Shown: positions 8,215-16,342 of the stretch, in pieces
Numbering within the stretch: position 1 is the first letter of the stretch
How the letters are laid out: each line of letters starts with the position of its first letter
Assembly (NCBI GenBank): GCA_030596585.1
Contig: JAUVJM010000011.1
Coordinates: forward strand, 1 to 23,124
DNA length: 23,124 bases
Direction of reading: 5' to 3'
Origin: a bacterium
GTDB taxonomy: Bacteria; NPL-UPA2; JAUVJM01
Notes under the pieces: generated by a model
The model's input: only the letters and a program-made list of their open reading frames with translations
What the model was told of the DNA's origin: nothing
The model's database searches: none
Made by a program: the position numbers and the translations under genes

Positions 8215-8229
8215 CGCACCGAAGGTGCG
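8215..8229 (-). terminator. Possible hairpin terminator after lysS
   Basis: CGCACC-GAA-GGTGCG forms a 6-bp stem with a 3-base loop about 50 bases past the lysS stop. No clear T-run follows on the minus strand, so function as a terminator is uncertain. Confidence 0.3.
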
Positions 8230-8280
8230 CTAAGTTCTCGTTTCATTCTTATCAGTACCTTGGAAGTGTAGGAAGTGTTG

Positions 8281-9732
8281 TTACTTTTCCCTTGCGGCCT
8301 GCCCCTTCAGCTGCGGGAACAGGATAACGTCGCGGATGGACTGGCAATCCGTCATCATCATCACCAGGCGGTCTATGCCAATCCCGAGTCCTGCCGCCGG
8401 AGGCATCCCGTACTCAAGCGCGGTGACGAAATCCTCGTCAACACTGCGCTCTTCCCTGCTTGCGACCTGTTCCCGGAAACGTTCCCTTTGTTCCTGCGGG
8501 TCATTCAATTCCGAATACGCGTTGGCGAGTTCACAGCCGCACATGAAAAGTTCAAACCGCTCCACGATTTCCGGCTTGTCCTGTTTCCTCTTTGCCAGCG
8601 GGGAAAATTCAATCGGATAGTCGGTAATAAAGGTTGGAAGTTCACCCGTCAACAATTCGGAAAGGAGTCTTATGAGCTGATTTCTGCTGAGTTTCTTGTC
8701 TTTTAGCTTGACGCCGGCACTCTCCAGCTTTTCCTTCAGGCTCTTTATACCCTCCTTCTCGATATCTATGTCAAACTTTTCTTTCATTGCATCGCCAAAA
8801 GTAATTCTTTTCCATGGAGGACTCAGGTCAATTTCTTTGCCGTCATAGCTGATTCTGACTGTCCCAAGCACCGTTTGAGCTGCCTCGCAGACAAGCTCTT
8901 CCGTGAGCCGCATCATATCCTCGTAGTCCGCATAGGCGGCGTAAACCTCCAGCATCGTAAACTCCGGGCTGTGCCGGGGTGAAATGCCCTCGTTCCGGAA
9001 ACTCTTGTTTATCTCATAGATTTTTTCCCATCCCCCGACAAGAAGCCTTTTCAGATAGAGCTCGGGAGCAATCCTCAGATAGAGGTCCATACCCAGGGCA
9101 TCCGCTCTCGTTTTGAATGGGTCCCCGGACGCCCCTCCCGCCTGCGGTTGAAGGATAGGAGTTTCTACTTCCCGATAACCCCGTTTATTAAGAAAACCTC
9201 TTATGGCTGAGATGATTCGCATACGCTTGTCAAAAACTTCTCTGGCTTTTTCATTCGCAATGAGGTCAAGATAACGCCTCCTGTATTTTAGTTCCACGTC
9301 TTTCAAGCCGTGCCATTTCTCAGGCAGGGGCTTGAGGGATTTGGACAGCACTGTCAATTCTTTGACAAGTATGCTCTTTTCTCCTGTTTTTGTTTCAAAC
9401 GGAGTTCCTCTCACACCGAGAAAATCTCCCATATCGACCAGCTTGTAGATCTGATATCCCTTTTCGCCGACCGTATCCTGCCTGACGTAGATTTGAATTC
9501 TGCCTGTCTCATCCTGTAAATCCGCAAAGGATGCTTTACCATGTCCGCGTATTAGCATAATCCGTCCTGCGGCACTTACTTCATTCTCAGAAGAAGCAAG
9601 CGTATCAAACTTTTCTATCAATTGTTTAACGGGGTGAGTCCGGATGAATTTCCTCCCATAAGGCTCTACACCGAGTTCCTTCAATCGCTTTAGCTTCTCC
9701 TGCCTGACAGTTAGTTCATCACTTGTATTCAT
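8281..9732 (-). CDS. lysS: Lysyl-tRNA synthetase, class II
   Basis: This enzyme charges tRNA-Lys with lysine in the cytoplasm. The 483 residues show an OB-fold anticodon-binding domain (about 53-150). The class II catalytic core follows, with 'IAPELYLKRLLVGG' (221-234), motif 2 'SFRNEGISPRHSPEFTM' (244-260) and motif 3 'GLGIGIDRLVMMM' (448-460). Length and order are standard for bacterial LysS. The start at 9732 follows GAGGGG. It lies downstream of prfB on the same strand, an arrangement also known from E. coli, and no convincing promoter was found in the gap, so cotranscription is likely. Confidence 0.97.
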   Translation of the reverse strand: MNTSDELTVRQEKLKRLKELGVEPYGRKFIRTHPVKQLIEKFDTLASSENEVSAAGRIMLIRGHGKASFADLQDETGRIQIYVRQDTVGEKGYQIYKLVDMGDFLGVRGTPFETKTGEKSILVKELTVLSKSLKPLPEKWHGLKDVELKYRRRYLDLIANEKAREVFDKRMRIISAIRGFLNKRGYREVETPILQPQAGGASGDPFKTRADALGMDLYLRIAPELYLKRLLVGGWEKIYEINKSFRNEGISPRHSPEFTMLEVYAAYADYEDMMRLTEELVCEAAQTVLGTVRISYDGKEIDLSPPWKRITFGDAMKEKFDIDIEKEGIKSLKEKLESAGVKLKDKKLSRNQLIRLLSELLTGELPTFITDYPIEFSPLAKRKQDKPEIVERFELFMCGCELANAYSELNDPQEQRERFREQVASREERSVDEDFVTALEYGMPPAAGLGIGIDRLVMMMTDCQSIRDVILFPQLKGQAAREK

Positions 9733-9790
9733 TTGGTCCCCTCATTACTTATCACTGTGGATATTCGGTTAACCATGTAAAGCCTTACTG

Positions 9791-9840
9791 TTCGAGCTTG
9801 TCGAGAACTCATCTTCTCGATGCGCTTTCGCTTACTCGAA
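9791..9840. repeat. Nested inverted repeat between prfB and lysS
   Basis: TTCGAG (9791-9796) pairs with CTCGAA (9835-9840), and inside it TCGAGAA (9801-9807) pairs with TTCTCGA (9814-9820) across a 6-base loop. The left part resembles the widespread 'GTTCGAGCTTGTCGAGAAC' type of dispersed repeat. It lies in the prfB-lysS transcript and may fold in RNA. Confidence 0.55.
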
Positions 9841-9862
9841 GAATAAACAGTTTACCGAACAT

Positions 9863-10967
9863 TTACTTATGACTTACTGTCTTCTGCAAATATGCCCTGA
9901 TAAACCTGTCAATATCGCCGTCCATTACCGCCTGGACGTTTCCCGTTTCCGTACCCGTACGGTGGTCCTTTACAAGAGAATAGGGATGATACACATACGA
10001 ACGAATCTGATTACCCCAGGAGATTTTTCCCTTCTCCTCCCGCCGCTCGGCGAATTTCTCCATCTGTTCCCTGCGCTGATGCTCAAAAAGGCGGCTGCGC
10101 ATAACTTTCAGTGCAGCCGCTTTGTTTCTGTGCTGGGAACGTTCATCCTGGCATTGGGCAGTGATTCCGGTCGGTATGTGAGTGACGCGGACTGCGGAAT
10201 CGGTAACGTTCACGTGCTGACCACCGGCCCCGCTGGCACGGTAGGTCTCTATGCGCAAATCACTATCTTTCATGTCCACCTCAATCTCATCCTCAACCTC
10301 CGGAACGACATCTACAGAAGAGAAGGATGTATGTCTGCGGGACTGCGAATCAAATGGCGATATACGGACAAGCCTGTGGACACCGGTTTCTGCCTTCAGG
10401 TAGCCGTATGCATAGTCTCCCTTAACAGCCACCGTAACATTTTTCACTCCTGCCTCCTCCCCCGGCAGACAGTCAAAAATGCGCCACGCGTAGTTTCTTC
10501 TCTCAGCCCAGCGGTTATACATTCGCAGGAGCATCTGCGCCCAGTCGCACGACTCCGTTCCCCCTGCTCCGGCATGTATGCTCAGGATAGCATTGTTCCG
10601 GTCGAATTCCCCCGCCATCAGGGTCTTCAGTTCCAAATCATCTATCTCTTCAGAAACCCGGGAGAGTGTTTCCACAATCTCCGCGTCCATCCCCTCATCC
10701 TGTTCCTCTTCTGCCAATTCTATTAGAACAGACACATCATCTACTTTTGCCTGAATCCCTTCGCACAGTGATATTTCCGTCTTCAACCGGTTTAGCCGCT
10801 GGAGCCGCTTTTGTGCCTTTTCCCGGTCATTCCAGAACCCGGGTTCAGCCATCTCCTTCTCAAGACTTACGGCGGAAGCCTTCTTACCATCTACGTCAAA
10901 GATAACCTCTTATCTGTCCGAGATGCTGTTCAATTTTGTGCAATTCCTCTTTAGCATGTTCAAACAT
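9863..10967 (-). CDS. prfB: Peptide chain release factor 2, expressed by programmed +1 frameshift
   Basis: RF2 releases finished proteins at UGA and UAA codons. The first segment runs from ATG 10967 (after AGGAGGAGAG) for 23 codons to an in-frame TGA at 10896-10898. Skipping one base at CTT-TGA-C continues in the +1 frame (GAC GTA GAT...) to the stop at 9863, giving about 367 residues, the normal RF2 length. An internal Shine-Dalgarno-like AGAGG precedes the slip site at the expected distance. The main frame contains the RF2 tripeptide SPF in 'VRISPFDSQSRR' and the GGQ motif in 'SGAGGQHVNVTDS'. High RF2 favours termination at the TGA and low RF2 favours the shift, which is the known autoregulation. 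A second-frame-only reading would start wrongly at ATG 10852. Confidence 0.96.
10895..10910 (-). promoter_or_regulatory. prfB programmed +1 frameshift site
   Basis: The minus strand reads AGA GGT TAT CTT TGA C. It has the slippery CTT codon, a TGA stop followed by C (a poor termination context) and an upstream SD-like AGAGG, matching the recoding signal known from other bacterial prfB genes. Confidence 0.95.
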
Positions 10968-11012
10968 GTTCTCTCCTCCTCCATAAATAGGTCTTATCAA
11001 AACCCTCTTCTT

Positions 11013-11042
11013 TTTATGTCTGTCATTCCCGCCCCGTATCAA
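11013..11042 (-). promoter_or_regulatory. Possible prfB promoter overlapping a dispersed repeat
   Basis: On the minus strand, TTGATA (11037-11042) and CATAAA (11013-11018) are separated by 18 bases. The -35 box lies inside the dispersed repeat at 11022-11122. The -10 box is only a four-of-six match. Confidence 0.35.
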
Positions 11043-11122
11043 GCGGGGTAAACTACGGCGGGAATCCAGAGAACGCCGCAGTCGTGCTGGAATCCTGGAT
11101 TCCGCATCAAGTGCGGAATGAC
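11022..11122. repeat. Dispersed palindromic repeat, GTCATTCCCG family, copy 2
   Basis: The element is bounded by GTCATTCCCG (11022-11031) and CGGAATGAC (ending 11122). Inside are the hairpins CCCCG-TATCAAG-CGGGG and TTCCGCA-TCAAG-TGCGGAA. It is related in its ends and in the 'CTGGATTCC' core to 8096-8188. It fills most of the secA-prfB gap. Confidence 0.72.
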
Positions 11123-11171
11123 ATTTCTGCAGTTAAAAATATCTTTTGCTGATAGCTGATAGCTTGCTGGG

Positions 11172-13874
11172 TTATTTCCCGCAGCATTTCTTGTATTTCT
11201 TTCCGCTTCCGCACGGACACGGGTCGTTCCTGCCGGCTTTCTTCCCTTCCCTTCGGTAGGGCGCCGCTTTGACACCTGGCTGGGATGGAACCTCGCCCAT
11301 TGCAGGTTCTCTCCGCACCCCCGCACCTGCCGGCTCCTTCTCAGTCTGGAAAGGAGTAAATTCCGTGAGATGTTCTTCCCCCTGCAATACGCGCTGGGGA
11401 AGCATCTCGCCCATCTCTGCCGACACGTGAGCCTTGAACAAATACTCAACAATTGATTCCTTTATGCTTCCGACCATTTCCTGGAAAAGATCAAATCCCT
11501 CATGTTGATATTCGACCAGAGGGTCTTTCTGTCCATACGCGCGCAGGTGTATGCCTTCTCTCAGATGGTCCATTCCCAGCAAGTGCTCTTTCCACTTGGA
11601 ATCTATTACCTGGAGCATTACCACCTGTCCCACGTGCCGCATCAACTCACTACCGAGTGCTTTCTCCTTTTCATCATGAATTCGCTTCAGGTTTTCTACT
11701 ATGTCGTCGTTGAAATCATCGGGGGATGCGCTCCCGATATCGATTTCTTTCCTCGGCAGGGAAACACCGAACGTGCCTTTGATTGACTTGTAAAGATCAT
11801 CAATGCTCCAGTCTTCCGGGTGGTCATCTTTTTTGAGATAGAGCTCTATTTTCTCTGCAATTAGCTCTTCAACCATTCCGTCAATATGCTCCCTGGGATT
11901 GCCACCCTCAAGAACGGCTTTGCGCTCTCCATAGATAACCTCTCTCTGACGGCTCATCACATTGTCAAATTCGAGAAGCTGTTTTCTCATGTCGAAATTG
12001 TGAGCTTCCACACGCTTTTGCGCGGTCTCAATTACTCTGGTGAGCCAGCTGTGCTCAAGAGGAACTCCCTTTTCCCAGCCAACTCTATCCATGATAGAGG
12101 ATATTTTGTCCGAGGCAAAGATGCGCATGAGGTCATCCTCAAGAGATAAATAGAATCTTGACGAACCGGGGTCTCCCTGCCGTCCCGAGCGTCCTCTGAG
12201 CTGGTTGTCTATGCGCCTTGCTTCATGGCGCTCCGTCGCGATTATATGCAGTCCCCCTTTGTCGGCAACACCTTCTCCCAGAACAATGTCTGTTCCCCTC
12301 CCTGCCATGTTGGTGGCGATAGTGACAGTTCCTTCCTGCCCTGCTCCGGTTACAATTTCCGCCTCCATCTCATGATATTTGGCATTCAGCACGTGGTGTG
12401 CCACTCCCTCAGACTTCAGCATCCTGCTTAACCGTTCCGATTTCTCAATGGAAATCGTTCCCACAAGAACAGGTCTTCCTGCCTTATGCATTTCCTTTAT
12501 TTCCTGGACTACCGCCTCAAATTTCTCACGTGCTGTCTTGTAAATTACGTCTGCAAACTGCTCGCGCCTCAGAGACTTGTTGGTAGGAATAACCACAACG
12601 TCCAACTTGTAGATTTCAGCAAACTCTGCCGCTTCCGTATCTGCGGTTCCCGTCATACCTGCCAGCTTATCATAAAGTCTGAAATAGTTCTGAAACGTAA
12701 TTGTTGCCAGCGTCTGGTTTTCTCTCTCTATCCTCACACCTTCCTTCGCTTCGATTGCCTGGTGTAAACCGTCACTCCACCTCCGCCCGGGCATCATCCG
12801 TCCCGTGAACTCATCCACAATGATTACCTGTCCGTCCTTTACCACATAATCCTCATCCCTCTTGAAAAGATTATGTGCCCGCAAAGCCTGGTTGATATGA
12901 TGAACAAGCTCCATCATGCCGGGTTCGAACAGGTTTTTTACGCCGAGCATCTTCTCGGCATTGGCAACACCCTCTTCTGTCAAAGTCACTGTTTGAGCCT
13001 TCTCATCTATTTGATAGTCAGAGTCCCCTTTGAGCTTACGGGAAAGCCCGTTAATCTTGTAGTACTTATCGGTTGATTCCTCAGCCGGTCCGGAAATGAT
13101 GAGAGGGGTCCTCGCTTCGTCAATCAATATACTATCCACCTCATCTACGATGGCGTAGTAGGGTTCACCCTGCACCATGTCTTCCTTCCTCACAACCATA
13201 TTGTCTCTCAAATAATCAAACCCGAATTCGTTGTTGGTTCCATACGTGATATCAGCACCGTAAGCATCCTGTCGGGATGGAGCATCCATGTCATGCTGTA
13301 TGACGCCGACCGTCAACCCGAGAGATTCGTATAGCGGCCCCATCCAATTCCTATCACGTCTTGAGAGATAATCATTTACGGTAACGAGGTGAACTCCCTT
13401 CCCGGTCAGCGCGTTAAGGTAAAGAGGCATTGTGGCAACCAGAGTTTTTCCTTCACCCGTAGCCATCTCGGCAATTCTGCCCTGGTGAAGGACAATTGCT
13501 CCCATAAGCTGGACGTCAAAGGGGCGCATATTCACCTGTCTTTTAGCTGCCTCCCTGACGGTTGCAAATGCTTCCGCGAGAAAAGGTTCCAGAACCTTGT
13601 TCCTGAGATCTCTCAATCTGTCCTTCAGTTTCTGCTTCTCCTGGGGGATTGTTACCTCGGACACGCGCGTTCTCAATTCCTCGATCTCTACATCAAATTC
13701 CTTCTGCCGTTTGGCTATGGCTTCCCGGAACACGTCTGTCTTCAGACGCAGTTCGCCATCGCTAAGCCCGGAGATTTCGGGCTCCAGTTTGTTTATGACA
13801 TCAACGAAAGGTTTCAGCTTCTTCAATTCCCTGTCGTTTTTCGTTCCTATTATTTTCGTCAAAGGATTCAGCAT
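11172..13874 (-). CDS. secA: Preprotein translocase ATPase SecA
   Basis: SecA drives export of unfolded proteins through SecYEG using ATP. The 900 residues start at ATG 13874 after GGAGGCAGG; a longer reading upstream would begin inside the promoter. Visible are Walker A 'MATGEGKT' (137-144), the DEAD-like 'VDEVDSILIDEARTPL', the helicase motif 'TNMAGRGTDIVLGEGV' with 'QLRGRSGRQGDPGSSRF', and the C-terminal zinc-binding SEC-C tail CPCGSGKKYKKCC (CxCx8CC). Between about residues 55 and 95 there is a charged insertion ('EIEELRTRVSEVTIPQEK'), longer than in E. coli SecA. It has a near-perfect promoter upstream and heads the secA-prfB-lysS block. Confidence 0.97.
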   Translation of the reverse strand: MLNPLTKIIGTKNDRELKKLKPFVDVINKLEPEISGLSDGELRLKTDVFREAIAKRQKEFDVEIEELRTRVSEVTIPQEKQKLKDRLRDLRNKVLEPFLAEAFATVREAAKRQVNMRPFDVQLMGAIVLHQGRIAEMATGEGKTLVATMPLYLNALTGKGVHLVTVNDYLSRRDRNWMGPLYESLGLTVGVIQHDMDAPSRQDAYGADITYGTNNEFGFDYLRDNMVVRKEDMVQGEPYYAIVDEVDSILIDEARTPLIISGPAEESTDKYYKINGLSRKLKGDSDYQIDEKAQTVTLTEEGVANAEKMLGVKNLFEPGMMELVHHINQALRAHNLFKRDEDYVVKDGQVIIVDEFTGRMMPGRRWSDGLHQAIEAKEGVRIERENQTLATITFQNYFRLYDKLAGMTGTADTEAAEFAEIYKLDVVVIPTNKSLRREQFADVIYKTAREKFEAVVQEIKEMHKAGRPVLVGTISIEKSERLSRMLKSEGVAHHVLNAKYHEMEAEIVTGAGQEGTVTIATNMAGRGTDIVLGEGVADKGGLHIIATERHEARRIDNQLRGRSGRQGDPGSSRFYLSLEDDLMRIFASDKISSIMDRVGWEKGVPLEHSWLTRVIETAQKRVEAHNFDMRKQLLEFDNVMSRQREVIYGERKAVLEGGNPREHIDGMVEELIAEKIELYLKKDDHPEDWSIDDLYKSIKGTFGVSLPRKEIDIGSASPDDFNDDIVENLKRIHDEKEKALGSELMRHVGQVVMLQVIDSKWKEHLLGMDHLREGIHLRAYGQKDPLVEYQHEGFDLFQEMVGSIKESIVEYLFKAHVSAEMGEMLPQRVLQGEEHLTEFTPFQTEKEPAGAGVRREPAMGEVPSQPGVKAAPYRREGKKAGRNDPCPCGSGKKYKKCCGK

Positions 13875-13893
13875 TTTCCTGCCTCCGGCGTGA

Positions 13894-13922
13894 ATTATAC
13901 TACAGCGCAGAAACCAGTGCAA
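13894..13922 (-). promoter_or_regulatory. secA promoter
   Basis: On the minus strand, TTGCAC (13917-13922), a 17-base spacer and a perfect TATAAT (13894-13899). The predicted start of transcription is only about 13 bases before the secA ATG, which supports that start codon. Confidence 0.75.
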
Positions 13923-13964
13923 GGTTATCGCAGGCGAAATTGCGGAAAAGCCGCAAATATTTTC

Positions 13965-13993
13965 TTTACATTCCTCCGCGAACACTATATAAA
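13965..13993 (+). promoter_or_regulatory. purC promoter
   Basis: TTTACA (13965-13970), a 17-base spacer and TATAAA (13988-13993), five of six matches in each box. It lies about 85 bases upstream of purC and diverges from the secA promoter. Confidence 0.65.
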
Positions 13994-14079
13994 CTGTTGG
14001 TAACTACTCAGGAGCCAGAATTCTGACTCTTGACTTCTGGATACCTGAGAGCATGATAAACTGCAAAGGAGGATGTAAA

Positions 14080-14973
14080 ATGGTGAATGCTGGGGTAGTG
14101 TTGCAGACCAATCTGGCTGACGTGAAGCTGTTCTCGCGAGGAAAGGTGAGGGATCTCTATGAGGTTGACGGGAAATTTGTCATAGTCACGACTGACAGGA
14201 TATCTGCCTTCGATTCCATCCTTCCGGATGGAATTCCGTCCAAGGGAAAGGTTCTCACATCTCTTTCAGAATACTGGTTCCGTCTCACGGAGGACATAAT
14301 TCCAAACCACCTCATTACGACCGACGTTGATTCTTTCCCGGCGAGTTTGAAAAAATATGAGGATATTCTCAAGGGAAGAAGCATGCTGGTCAAAAAAACA
14401 AGAAGATTAGACGTTGAGTGTGTAGTGCGCGGTTATCTTGCCGGGTCAGGCTGGAGAGAATACAAAGAGAAAGGCTCCATCTGTGGAGTGAAGCTTCCTG
14501 CCGATATGGTGGAAGCTCAAAAGTTAGACGAGCCCATCTTTACTCCTGCGACCAAGGCAGATTCCGGGCACGACGTAAACATCTCCCAGGAAGAACTTGA
14601 AGAGACAGTGGGAGCAAAAACAGCTAATTTACTGAAGAAAAAAAGCCTCGAAATCTACCTGAAAGCGAGTGGAATGGCTGAATCAAAAGGGGTTATTATT
14701 TCTGATACGAAAATGGAATTCGGTTTCCTCTGCGATGAGCTTATTCTGATTGATGAACTTCTTACCCCTGATTCATCCCGCTTCTGGCCAATGGCTGACT
14801 ACAAGCCGGGCGGTCCGCAAAAGAGTTTTGACAAGCAGTTTGTGCGTGATTATCTCGAGGGAATCGGGTGGGACAAAACACCGCCTGCGCCGCCGCTGCC
14901 TCCAGAAATTGTGAGAAAGACGAGTGAGAAATACCTTGAAGCATACGAAAGGATTGTGGGAAAACCATTGTAG
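14080..14973 (+). CDS. purC: Phosphoribosylaminoimidazole-succinocarboxamide synthase (SAICAR synthetase)
   Basis: This enzyme joins aspartate to CAIR with ATP in de novo purine synthesis. The start at 14080 follows AAAGGAGG with seven bases between; an in-frame ATG at 14053 lacks such a site. The 297 residues show 'SRGKVRDLYEV' (19-29), 'TTDRISAFDSILPDG' (37-51), 'RGYLAGSGWREY' (117-128), 'PATKADSGHDVNIS' (156-169), 'ISDTKMEFG' (207-215) and 'LLTPDSSRFWP' (227-237), all standard for the longer, yeast-like type. It stands alone, without other pur genes in the window, divergent from secA and convergent with the dGTPase gene. Confidence 0.96.
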   Translation: MVNAGVVLQTNLADVKLFSRGKVRDLYEVDGKFVIVTTDRISAFDSILPDGIPSKGKVLTSLSEYWFRLTEDIIPNHLITTDVDSFPASLKKYEDILKGRSMLVKKTRRLDVECVVRGYLAGSGWREYKEKGSICGVKLPADMVEAQKLDEPIFTPATKADSGHDVNISQEELEETVGAKTANLLKKKSLEIYLKASGMAESKGVIISDTKMEFGFLCDELILIDELLTPDSSRFWPMADYKPGGPQKSFDKQFVRDYLEGIGWDKTPPAPPLPPEIVRKTSEKYLEAYERIVGKPL

Positions 14974-14975
14974 TC

Positions 14976-15016
14976 GCAGAGCTCGCTCTGCTAAAGAGAA
15001 GCAAAGTAAACTTTGC
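14976..15016. terminator. Hairpins between convergent purC and dGTPase genes, possible two-way terminator
   Basis: GCAGAG-CTCG-CTCTGC (14976-14991) and GCAAAGT-AA-ACTTTGC (15001-15016) are perfect stems right after the purC stop. There is no good T-run on either strand, so the terminator role rests on position. Confidence 0.4.
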
Positions 15017-15028
15017 AACTACAGATTA

Positions 15029-15053
15029 GATTCTTCGCTCCGCTCAGAATGAC
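15029..15053. repeat. Short dispersed repeat unit (GATTCTTCGCTCCGC type)
   Basis: The segment GATTCTTCGCTCCGCTCAGAATGAC at 15029-15053 resembles one arm of a repeat family widespread in bacterial genomes. It ends three bases before the dGTPase stop codon. Confidence 0.45.
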
Positions 15054-15056
15054 GTT

Positions 15057-16208
15057 CTAAACCTTCTCATACGGTTCGAAAAGCTTCTTGTACTCATCAA
15101 GAGCGAACCGGTCTGTCATCCCCGCAACATAATCGCAGACCACTCTTTGCGGCGATTCCGTTTTGAGCTTTTCCTGCGTACCGGGAGGTAATTGTCCCGG
15201 GCAGCTCAGGTAAGCGCTGAAAAGCTGTTTGATAAAACGTTCTGCCTTCTCGGTCATTCTGACGACACGGTAATGCAGATACATGTTTTCGAGAAGAAAT
15301 TCTTTTAAGCCCTCGTTTTTCTTCTGCATTGACGGGCTGAAAGAAACGACTGCTCCCCGCCCGCTTCTTACATCTTCGACGGAGGATATTCCTGTCTTGT
15401 CCAGCTTACTGAGTGTCGTCTCGAGGACATCGGTTACCTGGGAATCTATGAGCATTCTTATTATTTGATACTTCCTATGCTTTCTGTCAAGAGATGCCTT
15501 CTGCCGCGGCACGGCTTCCCGAACTTCTCTCCAGAGATCTACATTCTCAAGGCTGTTCTCACTTAGCAGATTCGCAGTAAGCCCGTCATCAAGGTCGTGG
15601 CTATTGTATGCAATTTCATCGGCAACATTTACCACTTGAGCCTCAAGACTCGGCATCCTCTCAGGTTCAAACTCGGATGGTGATGGACTGTCATAGGAAG
15701 TGACGTGTTTGATAATTCCCTCTCTTACCTCCCATGATAAATTGAGCCCTGCGAAGTCAGGATATCTTTCCTCAAGCTTATCAACCACCCTGAGTCCGTG
15801 TCTGTTATGTTCAAAACCGCCCTCGTTTTTCATCAACTCATTCAGAACCTTTTCGCCGGCATGGCCAAAGGGAGTATGACCGAGGTCATGTGCCAGAGCA
15901 ATGGCTTTGCAGAGATCCTCATTTAGTCCAAGTGCACGTGCAATACAACCGGAAATCTGAGCCACTTCTATGGTGTGAGTGAGGCGGGTTCTGTAATAGT
16001 CACCTTCGTGGTAGATAAATACCTGAGTCTTGTACTCGAGTCTGCGGAATGCCGTGGAATGAATAATACGGTCACGGTCCCGCTGGAAAACCGAGCGGTA
16101 GGGGTGTTCTTTCTCAGAATGAGCCCTGCCCCGGCTGGCATTGCTCTTTACTGCATAGGAAGCTAAGAGCTTCTCTTCCCATTTTTCCCAATCAGACCTT
16201 GTTAACAT
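15057..16208 (-). CDS. dGTPase-like deoxynucleoside triphosphate triphosphohydrolase (HD family)
   Basis: Proteins of this family cleave dNTPs to deoxynucleosides and triphosphate, using a metal held by an HD site. The 383 residues from ATG 16208 (after GTGAGGG) show 'HSTAFRRLEYKTQVF' (50-64), 'TRLTHTIEVAQ' (74-84, His78), the HD pair in 'AHDLGHTPFGHAG' (106-118, His107/Asp108) and a later 'VADEIAYNSHDLDDGL' that supplies the last metal ligand. Length fits the type 2, Dgt-like group, whose true substrates vary. Longer readings run into the repeat at 16253-16338 and are unlikely. It is convergent with purC; a link to nucleotide balance is plausible but not shown. Confidence 0.92.
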   Translation of the reverse strand: MLTRSDWEKWEEKLLASYAVKSNASRGRAHSEKEHPYRSVFQRDRDRIIHSTAFRRLEYKTQVFIYHEGDYYRTRLTHTIEVAQISGCIARALGLNEDLCKAIALAHDLGHTPFGHAGEKVLNELMKNEGGFEHNRHGLRVVDKLEERYPDFAGLNLSWEVREGIIKHVTSYDSPSPSEFEPERMPSLEAQVVNVADEIAYNSHDLDDGLTANLLSENSLENVDLWREVREAVPRQKASLDRKHRKYQIIRMLIDSQVTDVLETTLSKLDKTGISSVEDVRSGRGAVVSFSPSMQKKNEGLKEFLLENMYLHYRVVRMTEKAERFIKQLFSAYLSCPGQLPPGTQEKLKTESPQRVVCDYVAGMTDRFALDEYKKLFEPYEKV

Positions 16209-16252
16209 ATCCCTCACTATGTTCGGGCAAACACCAAGCTTCAAAGCTATTG

Positions 16253-16338
16253 AGGCACAAAGGCACAAAGTAAGACAAAAGACTTAACCCTCGCTCGTAA
16301 AAAGCTCTGTGCCTTTGCCACTTTGTGCCTCTGTGCCT
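16253..16338. repeat. Inverted-repeat element with AGGCACAAAG ends
   Basis: AGGCACAAAGGCACAAAGT (16253-16271) pairs with the segment 16320-16338 with one mismatch. Each arm is itself a near tandem repeat of 'GGCACAAAG', and another partial copy ('CTGTGCCTTTG') lies just inside the right arm. The 86-bp unit looks like a small non-coding mobile or palindromic element. It fills the gap between the dGTPase gene and the proline-rich membrane protein gene. Confidence 0.7.
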
Positions 16339-16342
16339 GTTT

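Noticed and set aside
9788..9850. Candidate rho-independent terminator between prfB and lysS
   Set aside because: Nested stems are present but no T-run follows; it is better described as an inverted repeat.
9869..10726. A 285-codon plus-strand frame antisense to prfB
   Set aside because: It overlaps a certain RF2 gene completely, has no family motif and an unnatural composition rich in Cys and His.
13875..13985. Longer SecA N-terminus starting at 13985
   Set aside because: It would be translated across the TATAAT box and the ribosome-binding site; SecA similarity begins at the ATG at 13874.
13389..14003. A 204-codon plus-strand frame over the secA 5' end
   Set aside because: It is antisense to SecA motifs and ends inside the purC promoter; no recognisable protein.
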